The notes below the pieces were generated by a model. The model was not told where the DNA came from, did not search any database, and saw nothing but the letters and a program-made list of their open reading frames with translations. The position numbers and the translations under genes are program-made. Source: Sedimentibacter sp. (GTDB taxonomy: Bacteria > Bacillota > Clostridia > Tissierellales > Sedimentibacteraceae). Taken from it: DNA of 7,062 nucleotides. Positions 6,315 through 7,062 of the stretch are shown here, one piece after another (positions within the stretch are counted from its first letter, which is position 1; each line of letters starts with the position of its first letter). The stretch is from NCBI GenBank assembly GCA_029256005.1, contig JAQSYS010000088.1, positions 1-7,062 on the forward strand. The letters are read 5' to 3'.

Positions 6315-6935
6315 ATGAAATCAAAAATATGGAATTTTTGGGCCGATAAGTATGACAAGCTTTGGGTTCAAAAGTACTCTTTAAGACCTACAAGGAAATA
6401 TATTTTGCAGGCAATGTCAGAAATGAAATCAAATGAAAATATAAAGATTTTGGATTTAGGTTGCGGTCCTGGTCAATTGATAACTGAATTGTATGAAAAT
6501 TTAAAAAATATTGAAATAACAGGCATTGATTTTTCTGATAAAATGATTGAAATCTCAAAGGAAAGAAATCCTAAGGCATCTCATATAAAACTTGATGTTG
6601 CAGAGCTTTACAAATTAAAAGGCAAATATGACATAATAATCTGCACTCATTCTCTACCATACTACAAGGAACCCGAAAATGTATTCAAGGAGCTGAGTAG
6701 GCTGCTTAAGGACAACGGTAGAGTTTTCATGGGATTTGCCTCAGGTGATAATTTTTATGACAAGCTTGCCTTGAGTTTTGTGAAGCTCACCACAGGACCG
6801 GCTAATTATCCATCAGACAGAAAGTTTAAGGAATTAATTTCTTCTTACTTTAAAGTTGAAGTACTAAAGGTCATAAAGGAAAAGTTTTTTATGCCGAGAA
6901 TTGCAATCTATACCCTTAAGAAGGAGCTCCTATGA
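6315..6935 (+). CDS. Class I SAM-dependent methyltransferase (UbiE/Methyltransf_11 type)
   Basis: This is a 206-residue soluble methyltransferase with a full Rossmann-fold SAM-binding core. Motif I is ILDLGCGPG (45-53). The acidic residue after strand 2 is D72 in GIDFS, which usually binds the SAM ribose. An acidic motif follows at KLDV (92-95), with D94 near the adenine. The post-motif strand is YDIIICTHSL, and the EPENVFKELSRLLKDNGRVF segment is typical of UbiE/BioC-like small-molecule methyltransferases. The substrate-recognition part after residue 140 is short and shows no recognisable signature, so O-, N- or C-methylation cannot be distinguished. The length is at the short end for the family but looks complete. 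It lies between two cobalamin radical SAM genes and overlaps the second by ATGA, implying that all three act in one pathway. Confidence 0.93.
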   Translation: MKSKIWNFWADKYDKLWVQKYSLRPTRKYILQAMSEMKSNENIKILDLGCGPGQLITELYENLKNIEITGIDFSDKMIEISKERNPKASHIKLDVAELYKLKGKYDIIICTHSLPYYKEPENVFKELSRLLKDNGRVFMGFASGDNFYDKLALSFVKLTTGPANYPSDRKFKELISSYFKVEVLKVIKEKFFMPRIAIYTLKKELL

Positions 6936-7062
6936 AAATATTGTTGATACGACCAAAGCCAAACAAGGAAACTATTGGACTTCAGCATGTTATGATATGC
7001 GAGCCTCTGGAATTTGAATACCTAGTATCCAATGTACCTGAAGAAATCAAGAGCGATATAGA
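6932..7062 (+). CDS. Probable second B12-binding radical SAM enzyme, N-terminus only
   Basis: Only the first 43 codons are present; the gene runs off the right edge. The N-terminus MKILLIRPKP followed by CEPLEFEYLVSNV (residues 23-35) is the opening strand and 'EPLxLEYL' helix of the cobalamin-binding domain of B12 radical SAM proteins. It parallels VVEPLELFYLKSVL in the radical SAM gene at 5034. The radical SAM cysteine motif would lie beyond the window, so the assignment rests on this N-terminal pattern and the context. AAGGAG at 6921-6926, five bases before the ATG, and the ATGA overlap with the methyltransferase stop support the start and operon membership. Confidence 0.72.
   Translation, partial: MKILLIRPKPNKETIGLQHVMICEPLEFEYLVSNVPEEIKSDI

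Noticed and set aside
2937..7062. A small precursor-peptide gene that would make the radical SAM operon a RiPP cluster
   Set aside because: The gaps at 2937-2977 and 6306-6314 are too short and the other junctions overlap, so no precursor gene fits within the window. One could lie further right.

Overview
The window comes from an AT-rich genome with strong AGGAGG-type ribosome binding sites and near-consensus SigA-like promoters. The gene content is an extracytoplasmic lipoprotein solute receptor, a CDGSH iron-sulfur protein and cobalamin-dependent radical SAM enzymes. Together these suggest an anaerobic low-GC Firmicute, most likely a Clostridia member. This is inferred from composition and gene content; no marker gene is present.

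Left part, minus strand (1-2085). A family 5 (oligopeptide/nickel type) ABC transporter substrate-binding lipoprotein runs off the left edge. It has its own promoter (TATAAT and TTGACT, 16 bp apart). Upstream on the same strand is a two-transmembrane K+ channel with an SIGYGD selectivity filter, followed by a cytoplasmic part resembling the inward-rectifier (Kir/KirBac) C-terminal domain. The AT-only spacer between them holds a near-perfect inverted repeat.

Middle (2086-2967). Divergent from the channel is a gene for a 236-residue protein with two CDGSH 2Fe-2S motifs around a cysteine-containing middle segment. It is read from an extended -10 promoter, and its leader carries a perfect 7-bp hairpin. 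A weak intrinsic-terminator-like hairpin with a T6 tract follows it.

Right part, plus strand (2978-7062, open at the right edge). Five tightly packed genes form an evident operon: a YghO/bacterial-ceramide-synthase-like GNAT acyltransferase, a FemAB/BioF2-like GNAT-fold transferase, a B12-binding radical SAM enzyme, a class I SAM methyltransferase, and the first 43 codons of what looks like a second B12-binding radical SAM enzyme. Three of the four junctions are 4-bp ATGA overlaps; the fourth is a 9-bp gap. The combination of two acyl or aminoacyl transferases, two cobalamin radical SAM proteins and a methyltransferase looks like a biosynthetic or modification pathway for a small molecule, lipid or envelope component. 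I do not recognise it as a described cluster. The product is unknown, and the operon continues beyond the window.
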